Shown here: positions 22,251 to 31,738 of the stretch, one piece after another
How positions within the stretch are numbered: the stretch's first letter is position 1
Layout of the letters: the number at the start of each line of letters is the position of its first letter
Source: Cercospora beticola
Taxonomy: Eukaryota; Ascomycota; Dothideomycetes; Mycosphaerellales; Mycosphaerellaceae
Direction of reading: 5' to 3'
NCBI RefSeq assembly: GCF_033473495.1
Contig: NC_088940.1
Coordinates: forward strand, 124,001 to 188,000
DNA length: 64,000 nt
Position numbers and translations under genes: made by a program
Notes under the pieces: generated by a model
What the model was told of the DNA's origin: nothing
Seen by the model: only the letters and a program-made list of their open reading frames with translations
The model's database searches: none

Positions 22251-23860
22251 ATTGAAAGGAAATCAGTCCTGTGGGAGGTGTGTGTGCGTGTTGGCGTGTG
22301 TTGATCGGTGTGGTGGTGGTGTTGGAAGGAGTGGCAAGTGGCGGAGGGAGAGTCGGAGAGCGTCACGCCAGCAGTTGTGTCAGCCTGAAGCCTGAAGAGC
22401 GGAGACCCCAGTTGAAGCCGCGTCACGCTTTACGACGGCGATCCCCTGGTCGGGACCTCTTTGATGATCGAACTATATTTACCACCAACTGTTGGCTGCT
22501 GTCTTTGTTTCAGCATCACGCCTGCCCACCTTTACACTTCGCCGAATGTGCCGGACTGCCCGCCACATATGCCAGAGCCTTCCATCGTCAGCGCGAATGC
22601 ACCTCCTCGACTTCACATCGCATATTCACCTCAAGACCTCATGCCCCACGTCCTGCAATCAAACGTTGGTGTTTGCATGAGCAGGATGAAGCGTGAGCAT
22701 GGGTTTGACCTGGCCAACAGACCAGGACAAGCCTTGCTGAAGGCTTGTCGAAACACAAGACTCCTGGACATTACAGATCTCACATGAAGAACTCTGATCG
22801 CTGCAATTATTCAGAATGTGCGCGCTTAACGGCATCATGGCGGAACACTGCGCATTGAGACGCGCAATGGAAAGCCACATTCTGACGCTAGCATCGTATA
22901 GCTAAAGTGAAGAGTCTAGTCTGCCACGACTACGCAGCACCCCTGTTGCCTTCCTCAGGCTACAAGACATCTGAAAATACCACACTTTAACGCTATCATC
23001 GTCGCGATGCGCAGACAGAGCAGTTTGGAAAGTCCATCAAGCAACTACAACCCGGACCTTGCTCTTCCCCTGCAACAGCAAGCCCAGATCTGCCGTTTCA
23101 GCCGAGCTGTGCGGAATCTCCCTCACGTGCGGAGCATAGCAACAGTAACATTCTGTACAGTAATCAAGTGCCTTGGACTCGATGGCAGAACAAGCCAAGG
23201 GAGGATTTGACACGACTACAGTATCTGGTGGCTATGCAACGCCCATGAGAAGCGACCGTTCGGCTTCGGGGTCTTCCCTCGTTGCGACTTCGTCCTCACC
23301 CTGCCGGATTGTCTTAAGGTCAGAAATTGGTCCAGACAGAGGAGTAGAACCTGCGGTATGAATATCATCTGGTCCTTCCACTTGACAGACACCATTTGCA
23401 TGGATTTGAATCGCCGCTCTCCACCTCGCTCTCATCTGCGACTGCCACAGCGAGTATATTTCAATGGATCTGATCTGGACAAAGCTGACTGTCAACGGTA
23501 CCTCGACGCACATTACCGCTGACGAGCTGGCTACGAATCAAACGACTTCACAATGGTTACTTTGATTTGCGACTACTACTGGGAATGAACGAGCGAAGAC
23601 ACGCGCCTGACTTGGGATGTAGGAAGTCTTTGATGCCCAGCTCGGATAAATGCAGTCACATTCTTTACGACGATATAGGAGAGGTGATTCATTCTGTACA
23701 AAGATTTTCGTAGACCACTCTGTGGCTCCTTCCATTCCTCCACTCATCAGCCAACTGATCGTGCTAGTATGGAGACCAGAGCTAGACATACTTAACAAGA
23801 GACCTGTACAATGCAGAAGTTCCCCGAAAGTGTGTTCGGTACTGGCCCGGCGCATACAAG
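22251..23860. other. Intergenic region
   Basis: About 1.6 kb with only short overlapping frames. A GT-rich tract at about 22275-22340 lies just upstream of the membrane-protein gene. Copy A of a diverged repeat occupies 23057-23318. Confidence 0.55.
23057..23318. repeat. Diverged repeat copy A flanking the S9 peptidase
   Basis: Shares ordered blocks with 27345-27500 in the same orientation: TGCTCTTCCCCTGCAACAGC, CCCAGATCTGCCGTTTCAGC, and then a TTCGGCTTC..TCCCTCGTTGC..ACTTCGTCCT tract ending in CCGGATTG. Copy A is about 90 bp longer in the middle. Confidence 0.6.
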
Positions 23861-26535
23861 TCACGTCGAGCTCAACCAATTCTTCCAAAAGTTGTTGAAC
23901 TTTTTCCCAAGTTGAACGATCTCGTCCCGCAGATGCAGGACACCGTGCCCAGCACCTGGCACAAGCATGAAGTCGAAATCCTTCCCTGCCGCGTTCAGGG
24001 CATTGACAACTTGCAATGTGCACGATGGATCGACATTGTCATCCAGCTCGCCAGCAAGCAGCAGCAAAGAACCGTTCAGCCGATGTGCATTCACCACGTT
24101 TGAGCTCGCGTCGTAGATAGCGTCATCGACCGGCCATCCCATGAAGACCTTTTTTGCACACGATGTAAGCCAGCGAACGTCTCCAAGCAGGTAGAATGAT
24201 AGCTTACCTCACCGTATTCAGCGTTGGCAAGACCTGGATTCGGAAAGCAAAAAGTCAGCGAACGACTCAATCAAGTGGAGCCACCCATCTCTCAACTCGA
24301 GGTCATCGCCCTCCACTGCCAGTCGCGAAATCTGATGAAGGGATGGCCTCAGTCCCGCGAATACGTACGCTGGTCATGATTCCCACTATCAGCGATTGCA
24401 GCGGTGTAGAACTCGCCATGCCATAGCAGCGCAGCCAATGCGTTAAAACCCCCGGCGGAAACACCGTAGATCCCGACCCCACCAGACAAATCTATCCATG
24501 GCCTCGTGTCGGCAGCTGCTCTTATCCAGATCTTCCGATCTTCGAAACCAGAGTCTTTGAAATTCTTGTAGAAGAAGTGTTGGAAAGCTCTACCGCGCCA
24601 GTTCGTTCCCATGCCATCAATGACTACAACTACCACTGCATGTGTATCCGATAGGTTTTGGAGCCTTGCCAGATAAAACTGTACTTCCTCGCTGAGTCCT
24701 TTGGGTACATTGAAACTATCGACGAGGCGTATGATTAGTATTGATTCTGAGACCAAGAAGTGTCGTTCTTATAGGTAGACTTGCTTTGTCGGACCGCTGT
24801 AGATGTTTTCGATCACGCGGTACTTCTTGCTCGAATTGAAATGTCTCGGCTTGACGATTATGCCGTAAATTTGAGTAGTTCCATCCCGTCCCGCGGTGTT
24901 GAATCTTTCAGGAATTGTGATATTATCATGGACGGTGCTGTTGACCTCGAGGGTGCCGATCTTCTCACCGTATTCATCTCTGATGGCACCTTTGAGGGGC
25001 AGATCTACGCGAGACCATCTGTCCTCGAACGTATTGTTCTCTAGCCATTTGAGGTTATGGTGTCCATCCCCATCAGCTGTCAAAACCTTGAAGCCAGTGC
25101 CATCATAGTTGACACGAGCCTGGTGTCTGGAAACGACCATGAACAGTTAGCCGACATCTCTAGCACTTACGCAACGAGTATCGAAGTATCAGTCGACCAA
25201 ATGCATCTCCAGCATTGCCTCACTTATAAGTAGTAGGGGTCTTGCCCATCCACCATACCGTAGGCTGTAAAGAAGAGGATCTTTTGCTTCTCGTCGACGT
25301 GATTGACCTCGTATACAGAAAAGTTCCCCTTGGTGACTTGTTGTACCATATCTCCATGACCCGACGGCGTTATAGTTACGCTACCAGGGTTACCTCCTTC
25401 GATACGAGTGGTGTTGATGAGGTACACATGGTTGTAACCTGGAAAGCAAAAATATGCAAAGATCAGCTAATGTGCTAGGCCACTAGGTCTCTCGAGTAGC
25501 CCGGTATCTTGCCACACGGCTGGTTGCTGTAGAGTGCCTCCCGCTTGAGGGAATGGCTCTGCCAACCACTTACCGTCAGCTTCACTCAGGTACACCATCT
25601 GCTCTGTTTTGTCTAGAAACACCCAAGCTGGCTTCGTGTAGTAGTCAATATATTGTTCAGCCGTCTCTTCCATGATAATTCGTGCTTCTCCACTCTCATC
25701 GATCTCTACCATTCGAATTCGCCGTAGTCCTCGTTCGTAGTACATGTATCGGTATTTGTTGTCTCGAAACTTCCACGAGGCCTGTGTTGAGGAGAGTGCA
25801 AGTCAGCAGATTTTCGCGGTCAATGAGCTCACAAGCTATCTCGCGCCGCGTGACAACTTGTTCCATTTCGTTACCGCAGGCTGTCTTCTACTTGAAGATA
25901 TGCCTGATGCACCTCGAAGTACGTACATCTTCTATCATGTACGGATTGTCGATGAAGTCTTTTCTGACCTCAATTTGTTTCTCCGTGGTCAAGTCAAAGA
26001 GCTTAGGATGGACGATCGGTAGATCATCACCGGCCAAGTAGTTTGAAGGCCCGTAGGTGTGCGGCTCTCCTCTGGCGTATTGCGTGTCGTATGAGAACAC
26101 TACCGGTCTTGGATGGCGCTGATCATCAGGGCTCGAATCGATCACTGTGATTGTGCGGTTTTGGCCATACGTTTCAATCTGATGGACAACAGCGAATCCG
26201 CCGTCCGGTGACTTGTAAACATTGGCGTGGTCGAATGGCGTGCTTTGCGTTCCCGTGCTGGATAAGGCAGTAGTAGAACCATTCTCAGTAACCAAGTAGA
26301 CATTGTAGTCCCTCACCACTACCTTCGGGTAGGAGTCCTGTGTGGCGTTCAAGCAACACGGGTAAAGTGACCTCCACGAACTCGGCTGCGAAGTGCGCTC
26401 CTCCCTTGTCCAAAACCTTTCCCCTCTCGCCCAAGCCTCCGTCGTCGCCAAACTCACCGCCAAACTCGACCATAATGTAAGAGCCAACATTGCAAATGGA
26501 GAGTGCAGCCGGAAAGGGGACACTATGTGCACCAA
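23861..26535 (-). CDS. Secreted prolyl-oligopeptidase family peptidase (S9B, DPP IV-like)
   Basis: Seven exons are inferred: 26535-25927, 25781-25574, 25438-25228, 25126-24773, 24715-24369, 24233-24208 and 24148-23861, about 680 aa. An N-terminal signal (MLALTLWSSLAVSLA after an internal Met) points to secretion. The beta-propeller part has typical blocks (YERGL, YLSEADGYNHVYLI, NYDGTGFK). The alpha/beta-hydrolase domain carries the nucleophile GIYGVSAGG, the Asp in AGELDDNVDP and the His in GAGHGV. These enzymes release dipeptides from proline-containing peptides outside the cell. Introns 1, 2, 5 and 6 are GT-AG and restore conserved sequence; introns 3 and 4 appear to begin with ATAAG, discussed under findings. 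Exon 6 is only 26 nt. The gene may be decaying. It lies between two diverged repeat copies. Confidence 0.78.
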
Positions 26536-28006
26536 GGTAAGACTAGACTCGATGCTTTTCTATCGTCTTGGGCAAGCCCCGCTGTGTACTTAACATAGAT
26601 GCTCTTAGCGATGGATAGGCTTTATTCGAAATGAACTTATCGCTGGGGTGCCCATCGTTGATTGTCAAATGCTTTTCAAGGGCAAGAAACCTTCGATACG
26701 GGCTTTAGTTCCTTGCTTTGGTCAGTTGGAATCTCGCAAGAGCCAAAACTAAGGCACAATAACGGTACGGCGACTCCTATGGTTGGTGTATCGCTGCAAT
26801 TTGAATTGCTGGTCAATGTAGCGTGGATAGCAATGTACGTCCTGTAAGGCGTAGGAGATGTTCTGCCTGTAACCTTGCTCTGTCGCTAGAGATCTAGCTC
26901 TTGGCTGTGCGCTGGAGTAAGCTGAAACTCTATAGCCGTGTCGCTACGGTTTACTGTAGTTGGATTGACATCCTGGCTCGACTAGAAAGCTAGGTTAGCA
27001 GGTACCAGTACCATGCCATTCCTAGCCAGAGGTCTGGCCGTTTCTGGCTGCGTAGGGTGTTGTTTGCGAGTCCGAAGATGGCAGCGGCGCTGTCGAGGGT
27101 ACGGGCCATCACGTTTCGTCTTGTCATCGGCGGCATCAGAAGACATGATGTTCCTGCATACAGATGCACAAGCATGCAGGTCCTACGCTCATTATGTCCG
27201 ATGTGCATCGGCTTGACTCCTGCGCGATGTCATGTTGCTGCAGCAAAAGCGCGAGCTCGTTGGGATGATCTGCCAAGACTTTTCGCGACCACAGATTCCA
27301 CCGAAAGCCGAATCCCGCAGGCTTGGCGAGAACTTTAGAACTTAAGCTGTGCTCTTTCCTTGTAATCGCAACCCCAGATCTACCGTTTGAGCCGAGTTCT
27401 GATGAAAGCACCATGTGCGAGCAGAGAATGCAGCACCCATTCGACTTCATAGTCCTCCCTCTTTGCAACTTCGTCCTTACTCAGTCTCCCGGATTGTGTG
27501 CAAGACTCAAGCATGTCTTAAGTATGCAGACAGTCTCGGCCTGCGTCTCCGTCGAGTTTGATAGTAATGAAACCATCCGACCCCTGAACCATAGGCAATG
27601 CAATAGTTGAAGACCATCTGCTTACGAACTTGAAGGCTGCCTGCAATGAGCACAGCAATGGCTGCAACTTATTAGATCGCAGGAACGGATCTAGAAGGAT
27701 CTCGCAGTGAAGATTGGCGAAGGCATGGGGTACAGAAATGGATCACATGTCCAAATACGTTGCAACTGAAAGACGCAGCTTCATTGACGCATGTGAGAGG
27801 GTGGGAACAAGTGCCGCAAGTGAAGACCAACGGCCGCTGCACTTCACCTCAACCACATTGCCCCACTCCACCTCCGAGCATTCGCTCTTCTTCTGTTCAT
27901 CGCTCCATTCAACAAGCAAACACCACAGCTCCGGTCTCACAACACACTTCACAAGCATCCAACACCACCACCCAACTCTCACAAACCATTAACCCACTCG
28001 CCCACA
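26536..28006. other. Intergenic region
   Basis: About 1.5 kb with no convincing reading frame. Repeat copy B lies at 27345-27500. A CA/CCA-rich pyrimidine-poor leader at 27840-28000 immediately precedes the Myb-like gene and is probably its 5'UTR. Confidence 0.55.
27345..27500. repeat. Diverged repeat copy B flanking the S9 peptidase
   Basis: Partner of 23057-23318: TGTGCTCTTTCCTTGTAATC, CCCAGATCTACCGTTTGAGC, then TTCGACTTC..TCCCTCTTTGC..ACTTCGTCCTT and CCGGATTG. Many differences are transitions. Confidence 0.6.
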
Positions 28007-28508
28007 ATGGTCTTCAACTGGACCGATGCCGACGAGAAGCTTCTGCTCATGCGCATCCTCGCGCAGACCGGAATGAAAGCCCCTGATTTCAATGAAGTCG
28101 TTGCCGGAATGCCAGAGGGCGTGACTGTCGAAGCGTGCAAGTATGTACACTCTTCAGCACACGCAGGACTTCCTTCGCCTCATCACTGACCCTCGCGCAC
28201 CCCACAGGCACCGCATGCGCAAGATCAAGAAGGAAATCGAAGCCATGGAAGTCGGCACCTCTTCTGCTTCTGGTGGCGGCGCCGCCCTAGGAAGCACTCC
28301 AGCCAAAAGCGGCGGCGGCAAGAAGGTGAAGGGCACTCCAGCGAACAGCAAGCGGAAGATTGGCAAGAAAGCAGCCACCGAGAGCGAGGAGAGTCCTTCG
28401 TGCGATCAGGACGACGACGTGGAGAGTCCTACCAAGAAGGTCAAGACACTGGCTGTCAAGCAGGAGGTGAATGAGGACGAGGACGATGACGATGATGATC
28501 GTTTGTGA
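28007..28508 (+). CDS. Small Myb/SANT-like nuclear protein
   Basis: Two exons, 28007-28140 and 28208-28508, with a 67-nt intron (GTATGT to CCACAG), give 144 aa. The first 50 residues form a Myb/SANT-like helix bundle opening FNWTDADEKLLLMRIL and ending in the basic helix ACKHRMRKIKKE, which is created only by splicing. The remainder is disordered: Gly/Ser/Lys-rich with NLS-like clusters (GKKVKG, SKRKIGKK, TKKVKT) and a strongly acidic C-terminus. Such short proteins are common in ascomycetes and have no assigned role; nuclear location and DNA contact are inferences. The frame and splice signals are clear. Confidence 0.75.
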
Positions 28509-29446
28509 GAGGCAGGGCATCAATGGAGCATGAACGGAGAGTGACGGGCGAGATTGAGAAGGCAGTAGAGGTTGGAGCCAAGACCTTGGATTTGTGCTGC
28601 CCATGACTACGTAGCGTGTGCCTTTTATCTGCATACATACACTGCATTTGCGGCGCGAAGAAAGCCGATGCATAGGCCCTCTAAGCTGGTCCAAGAACAG
28701 AAGCGATGCATGAATTGATTAATGCCAAATCTTTACAAATCGTTAGCATCAGTCGAGCAACTGTCCTCCGCTACAACTTTGCTTCCACCACTGCGATGGT
28801 CAAGATATATGCTGGGAGAAGTTGAAGCAGTTCATGCCAAGCCATGTACAGAAAAGCCAAGTCTGATGTCGTCGAGGTCGGGAACGGGCGGTGCATGCAT
28901 GAACCCGCATTGCCTCGTGCCGCTGATATCCTTGTCCCCAGCTGCATCTCCAGATCCCGGCTGCGTGGAGAGATGGGACTGATACTGTACTGCTCTGTTC
29001 CATGTCGTGAGATGTCGCCAGTGCTTGAAGCATCGAGGCGCTGAGGACGCGAGCGACTACTCGAAAAACACGCCGATAATGCGTGCGCGGATATTGGGCA
29101 CACGTGTCGTGACGTGTCGCGATGAGGAAGATAAAGGAAGGACGACGAAACAAGTGAGCGTGATATCGCGGCGCACGGACCTCCTCCAGGCGAACGGCAG
29201 CTGCCCCGCCTGTTGACCCAACTTCTTGCCTGCACGAGGGTAAAAAGCTCCAGAAGAACGTTGACTCTCAACCACTTCCATCCACGAGGACACCAGCGCC
29301 CGCGCTGCTTGCCAGCCCCTCTCGATAGCCACAGCGAAGCACACTTGCCAGTATCTATACCATTACCGCCCACCTCCGCACACAACACGTATCAATGTCC
29401 GCCAAACGATCGTGAGACATTCATTCACTCGCCGCTTCCCGGAAAC
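28509..29446. other. Intergenic region and probable 5'UTR of the acyltransferase gene
   Basis: The open frame of the acyltransferase continues upstream to about 29213 without an in-frame ATG and with low-complexity content, so it is read as leader. No other gene is supported. Confidence 0.5.
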
Positions 29447-31738
29447 ATGCCGGGTGCCCACACGCCGCAGAGGGCCAGGGCCAAGGCCAAGGACACCACC
29501 GACGGCATCATTTACGACATCTTCCTTTGGATCTTCAACGTCGTTGTCGAGCTCTTCTTTCGCGAAATACATCCTCGATCATCATGGCGCATTCCAACGT
29601 CAGGTCCTGTTATATTCGTGGCAGCACCGCACGCCAACCAGTTTGTCGATCCACTGTTGTTGATGCGAGTAGTCAGACACGATGCCCATCGCAGGATAGC
29701 CTTCCTTGTGGCAGAAAAGAGCATGAGAAGGAAGTTCATAGGCTTCATGGCCGGATTGGTGGGATCCGTACCTGTGGGACGAGCGCTAGATTTGAAGAAG
29801 CCTGCGAAGGGCAAGATATTCCTTCCTGACCCGGAAGGCGACCCGTGTCTGATCCGAGGCACTGGAACCGATTTCACGAGTGGAGAATACATGAGAAGTG
29901 GACTGTTGGTCTTGCCCAGCGTGAACAATCAAGCCGCAAACTCCGAGATCGAAGAGATAATCAGCGCTACCGAGCTTCGATTGAAGAAACCGTTCAAGGG
30001 CGATGTGGCTCTGAAACAGTTGACAGGAAAGCCGCTGGACGGCAATGACGAAAACTCCAACACAGAGAAATTCGAAGGCACACCTTTCAGCGTCGCTCCA
30101 CACGTCGACCAGTCTCATGTCTACAACGATGTTTTTAATCACTTGCATCGCGGAGGCTGTATCGGTATCTTCCCCGAGGGAGGCAGTCACGATCGAACTG
30201 AGCTGCTTCCACTCAAACCGGGTTTGGCGATCATGGCATTGGGTGCTCTGGAGAAAGACCCAAATTGCAATGTCAAGATCGTTCCAGTGGGCATGAACTA
30301 TTTCAACGCCCACAAATTCCGCTCTCGTGCCGTCATCGAATTCGGCGCTCCAATAGATATCGAGCCTGAATTAGTCGAGCAGTACAGCAGTGGCCGCAAA
30401 CGGGAGGCCGTTGGCACTTTGCTTGATCGTGTCCATGATGCACTTTCAGCGGTGACGGTGCAGGCCCCAGACTACGAAACACTGATGCTGGTTCAAGCGG
30501 TTCGCAGACTGTACAACCCGAAAGGCCGCCCACTGCCACTTCCAACTGTTGTTGAGCTCAATCGCCGACTAATCAAAGGCTATCGAACATTCAAAGATGA
30601 TCCCAAGATCATCAAGCTGAGGGATGATATATTGGCCTACAACAGAGCTCTGTTCCGATTGAATATCCGTGACCATCAGGTGTCTTATGCGAAATTTGGC
30701 TTCCCCAAGGTCGTCGCCCTGCTGATTTACAGGTCACTGAAAGTGGCCGCCCTTGGTTTAGGTGCCCTTCCTGGTGTGATTCTGTTCGCACCCGTGTTCA
30801 TCCTCGCAAAGCTCATCTCGATCAAGAAGGCAAGGGAAGCATTGGCCGCATCCACGGTCAAGGTCAAGGCTCGAGACGTTGTTGCAACCTGGAAGATTCT
30901 GGTGTCGTTGGCTCTCACCCCAGCTCTGGACATTTTCTACACCATTGTCGCAACTGTATGGATGTACAGGAGCAACGTTTCAGGCTTGGTCCCACAATGG
31001 GTCCCAGTCTGGCTTGTGACCATCAGCTCGATCATCTTCTTCCCGGCTATTTGCTTTGCTGCTCTTCGCGTTGGTGAGATCGGCATGGATATTCTCAAAT
31101 CGCTTCGACCTCTACTGCTGTCAGTCAACCCGACTTCATCAAATACCTTAGTTCGACTGCGAGCGGATCGCGAGGAACTTCAAGAGAGGATCAACAATGT
31201 GATCAACGAGCTGGGACCTCAACTCTATCCCGACTTCGACCACAATCGCATTATCAATGACCCCACACATCCTCTTCACTCCCCAGAAAGGTCGAGACCA
31301 GGCACGCCCCGCCATCGCCGCGACCAGAGTGGAGAATTGGACGCGCTTCAATTTACGCCCGCCAGCCCAACACAACATCAAGGAGCCTTCAGCAAATCTT
31401 CGAATATCCCTCGCAACGAATCATTCGGGAACATTGGTTCGATCGGCCTGTTCGCTTCACGGCCTACTACTCCAAATAGAAGTCGAAGTCGAGCAGGCAG
31501 TGGATCTGGTGGTTTCAGCTTCGGCTCGGGCAAAGGCCTCGGATTCACCAGCATGGATTCAAATCCGAAGACGAATCTCGAAGAAGTCTCAAAGAACCTT
31601 CACGAAGCTATGCGTGAGCGAGGACGAAGGCGAAGGGAAAGCGAGAGTGACGGATGGGTCATTGAACGTGACGACGATACTGATGATGGAAGTTCTGAGC
31701 TAGGCGAGACGGAGCTCGAGCCCAAGAAAGTGGTGTAA
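29447..31738 (+). CDS. Glycerol-3-phosphate / DHAP acyltransferase (SCT1/GPT2 type)
   Basis: A single-exon 763-aa protein catalysing the first acylation of glycerolipid synthesis at the ER. The start at 29447 (MPGAHTPQRARAK) is the first ATG of the frame. Acyltransferase motif I is PHANQFVDP at 61-69. The substrate-binding block is GCIGIFPEGGSHDRTELLPL, and a following block PVGMNYF matches the family. Between them is the long family-specific insertion (about residues 125-220). Three hydrophobic regions lie after residue 420 (ALGLGALPGVILFAPVFI, IFYTIVATVWMY, VTISSIIFFPAICFAAL). The C-terminal 150 residues are Ser/Pro/Arg-rich and probably phosphorylated, as in yeast Sct1 and Gpt2. No key residue is missing. 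Confidence 0.92.
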   Translation: MPGAHTPQRARAKAKDTTDGIIYDIFLWIFNVVVELFFREIHPRSSWRIPTSGPVIFVAAPHANQFVDPLLLMRVVRHDAHRRIAFLVAEKSMRRKFIGFMAGLVGSVPVGRALDLKKPAKGKIFLPDPEGDPCLIRGTGTDFTSGEYMRSGLLVLPSVNNQAANSEIEEIISATELRLKKPFKGDVALKQLTGKPLDGNDENSNTEKFEGTPFSVAPHVDQSHVYNDVFNHLHRGGCIGIFPEGGSHDRTELLPLKPGLAIMALGALEKDPNCNVKIVPVGMNYFNAHKFRSRAVIEFGAPIDIEPELVEQYSSGRKREAVGTLLDRVHDALSAVTVQAPDYETLMLVQAVRRLYNPKGRPLPLPTVVELNRRLIKGYRTFKDDPKIIKLRDDILAYNRALFRLNIRDHQVSYAKFGFPKVVALLIYRSLKVAALGLGALPGVILFAPVFILAKLISIKKAREALAASTVKVKARDVVATWKILVSLALTPALDIFYTIVATVWMYRSNVSGLVPQWVPVWLVTISSIIFFPAICFAALRVGEIGMDILKSLRPLLLSVNPTSSNTLVRLRADREELQERINNVINELGPQLYPDFDHNRIINDPTHPLHSPERSRPGTPRHRRDQSGELDALQFTPASPTQHQGAFSKSSNIPRNESFGNIGSIGLFASRPTTPNRSRSRAGSGSGGFSFGSGKGLGFTSMDSNPKTNLEEVSKNLHEAMRERGRRRRESESDGWVIERDDDTDDGSSELGETELEPKKVV

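Noticed and set aside
20796..22304. 502-aa open frame on the + strand
   Set aside because: It is antisense to the conserved His-rich membrane protein, whose minus-strand frame has a signal peptide, a membrane span and family-like composition; the + frame is a shadow.
29213..29446. N-terminal 78 codons upstream of the acyltransferase start
   Set aside because: Open, but without an in-frame ATG and with low-complexity Pro/His/Arg content; the family N-terminus begins at 29447.
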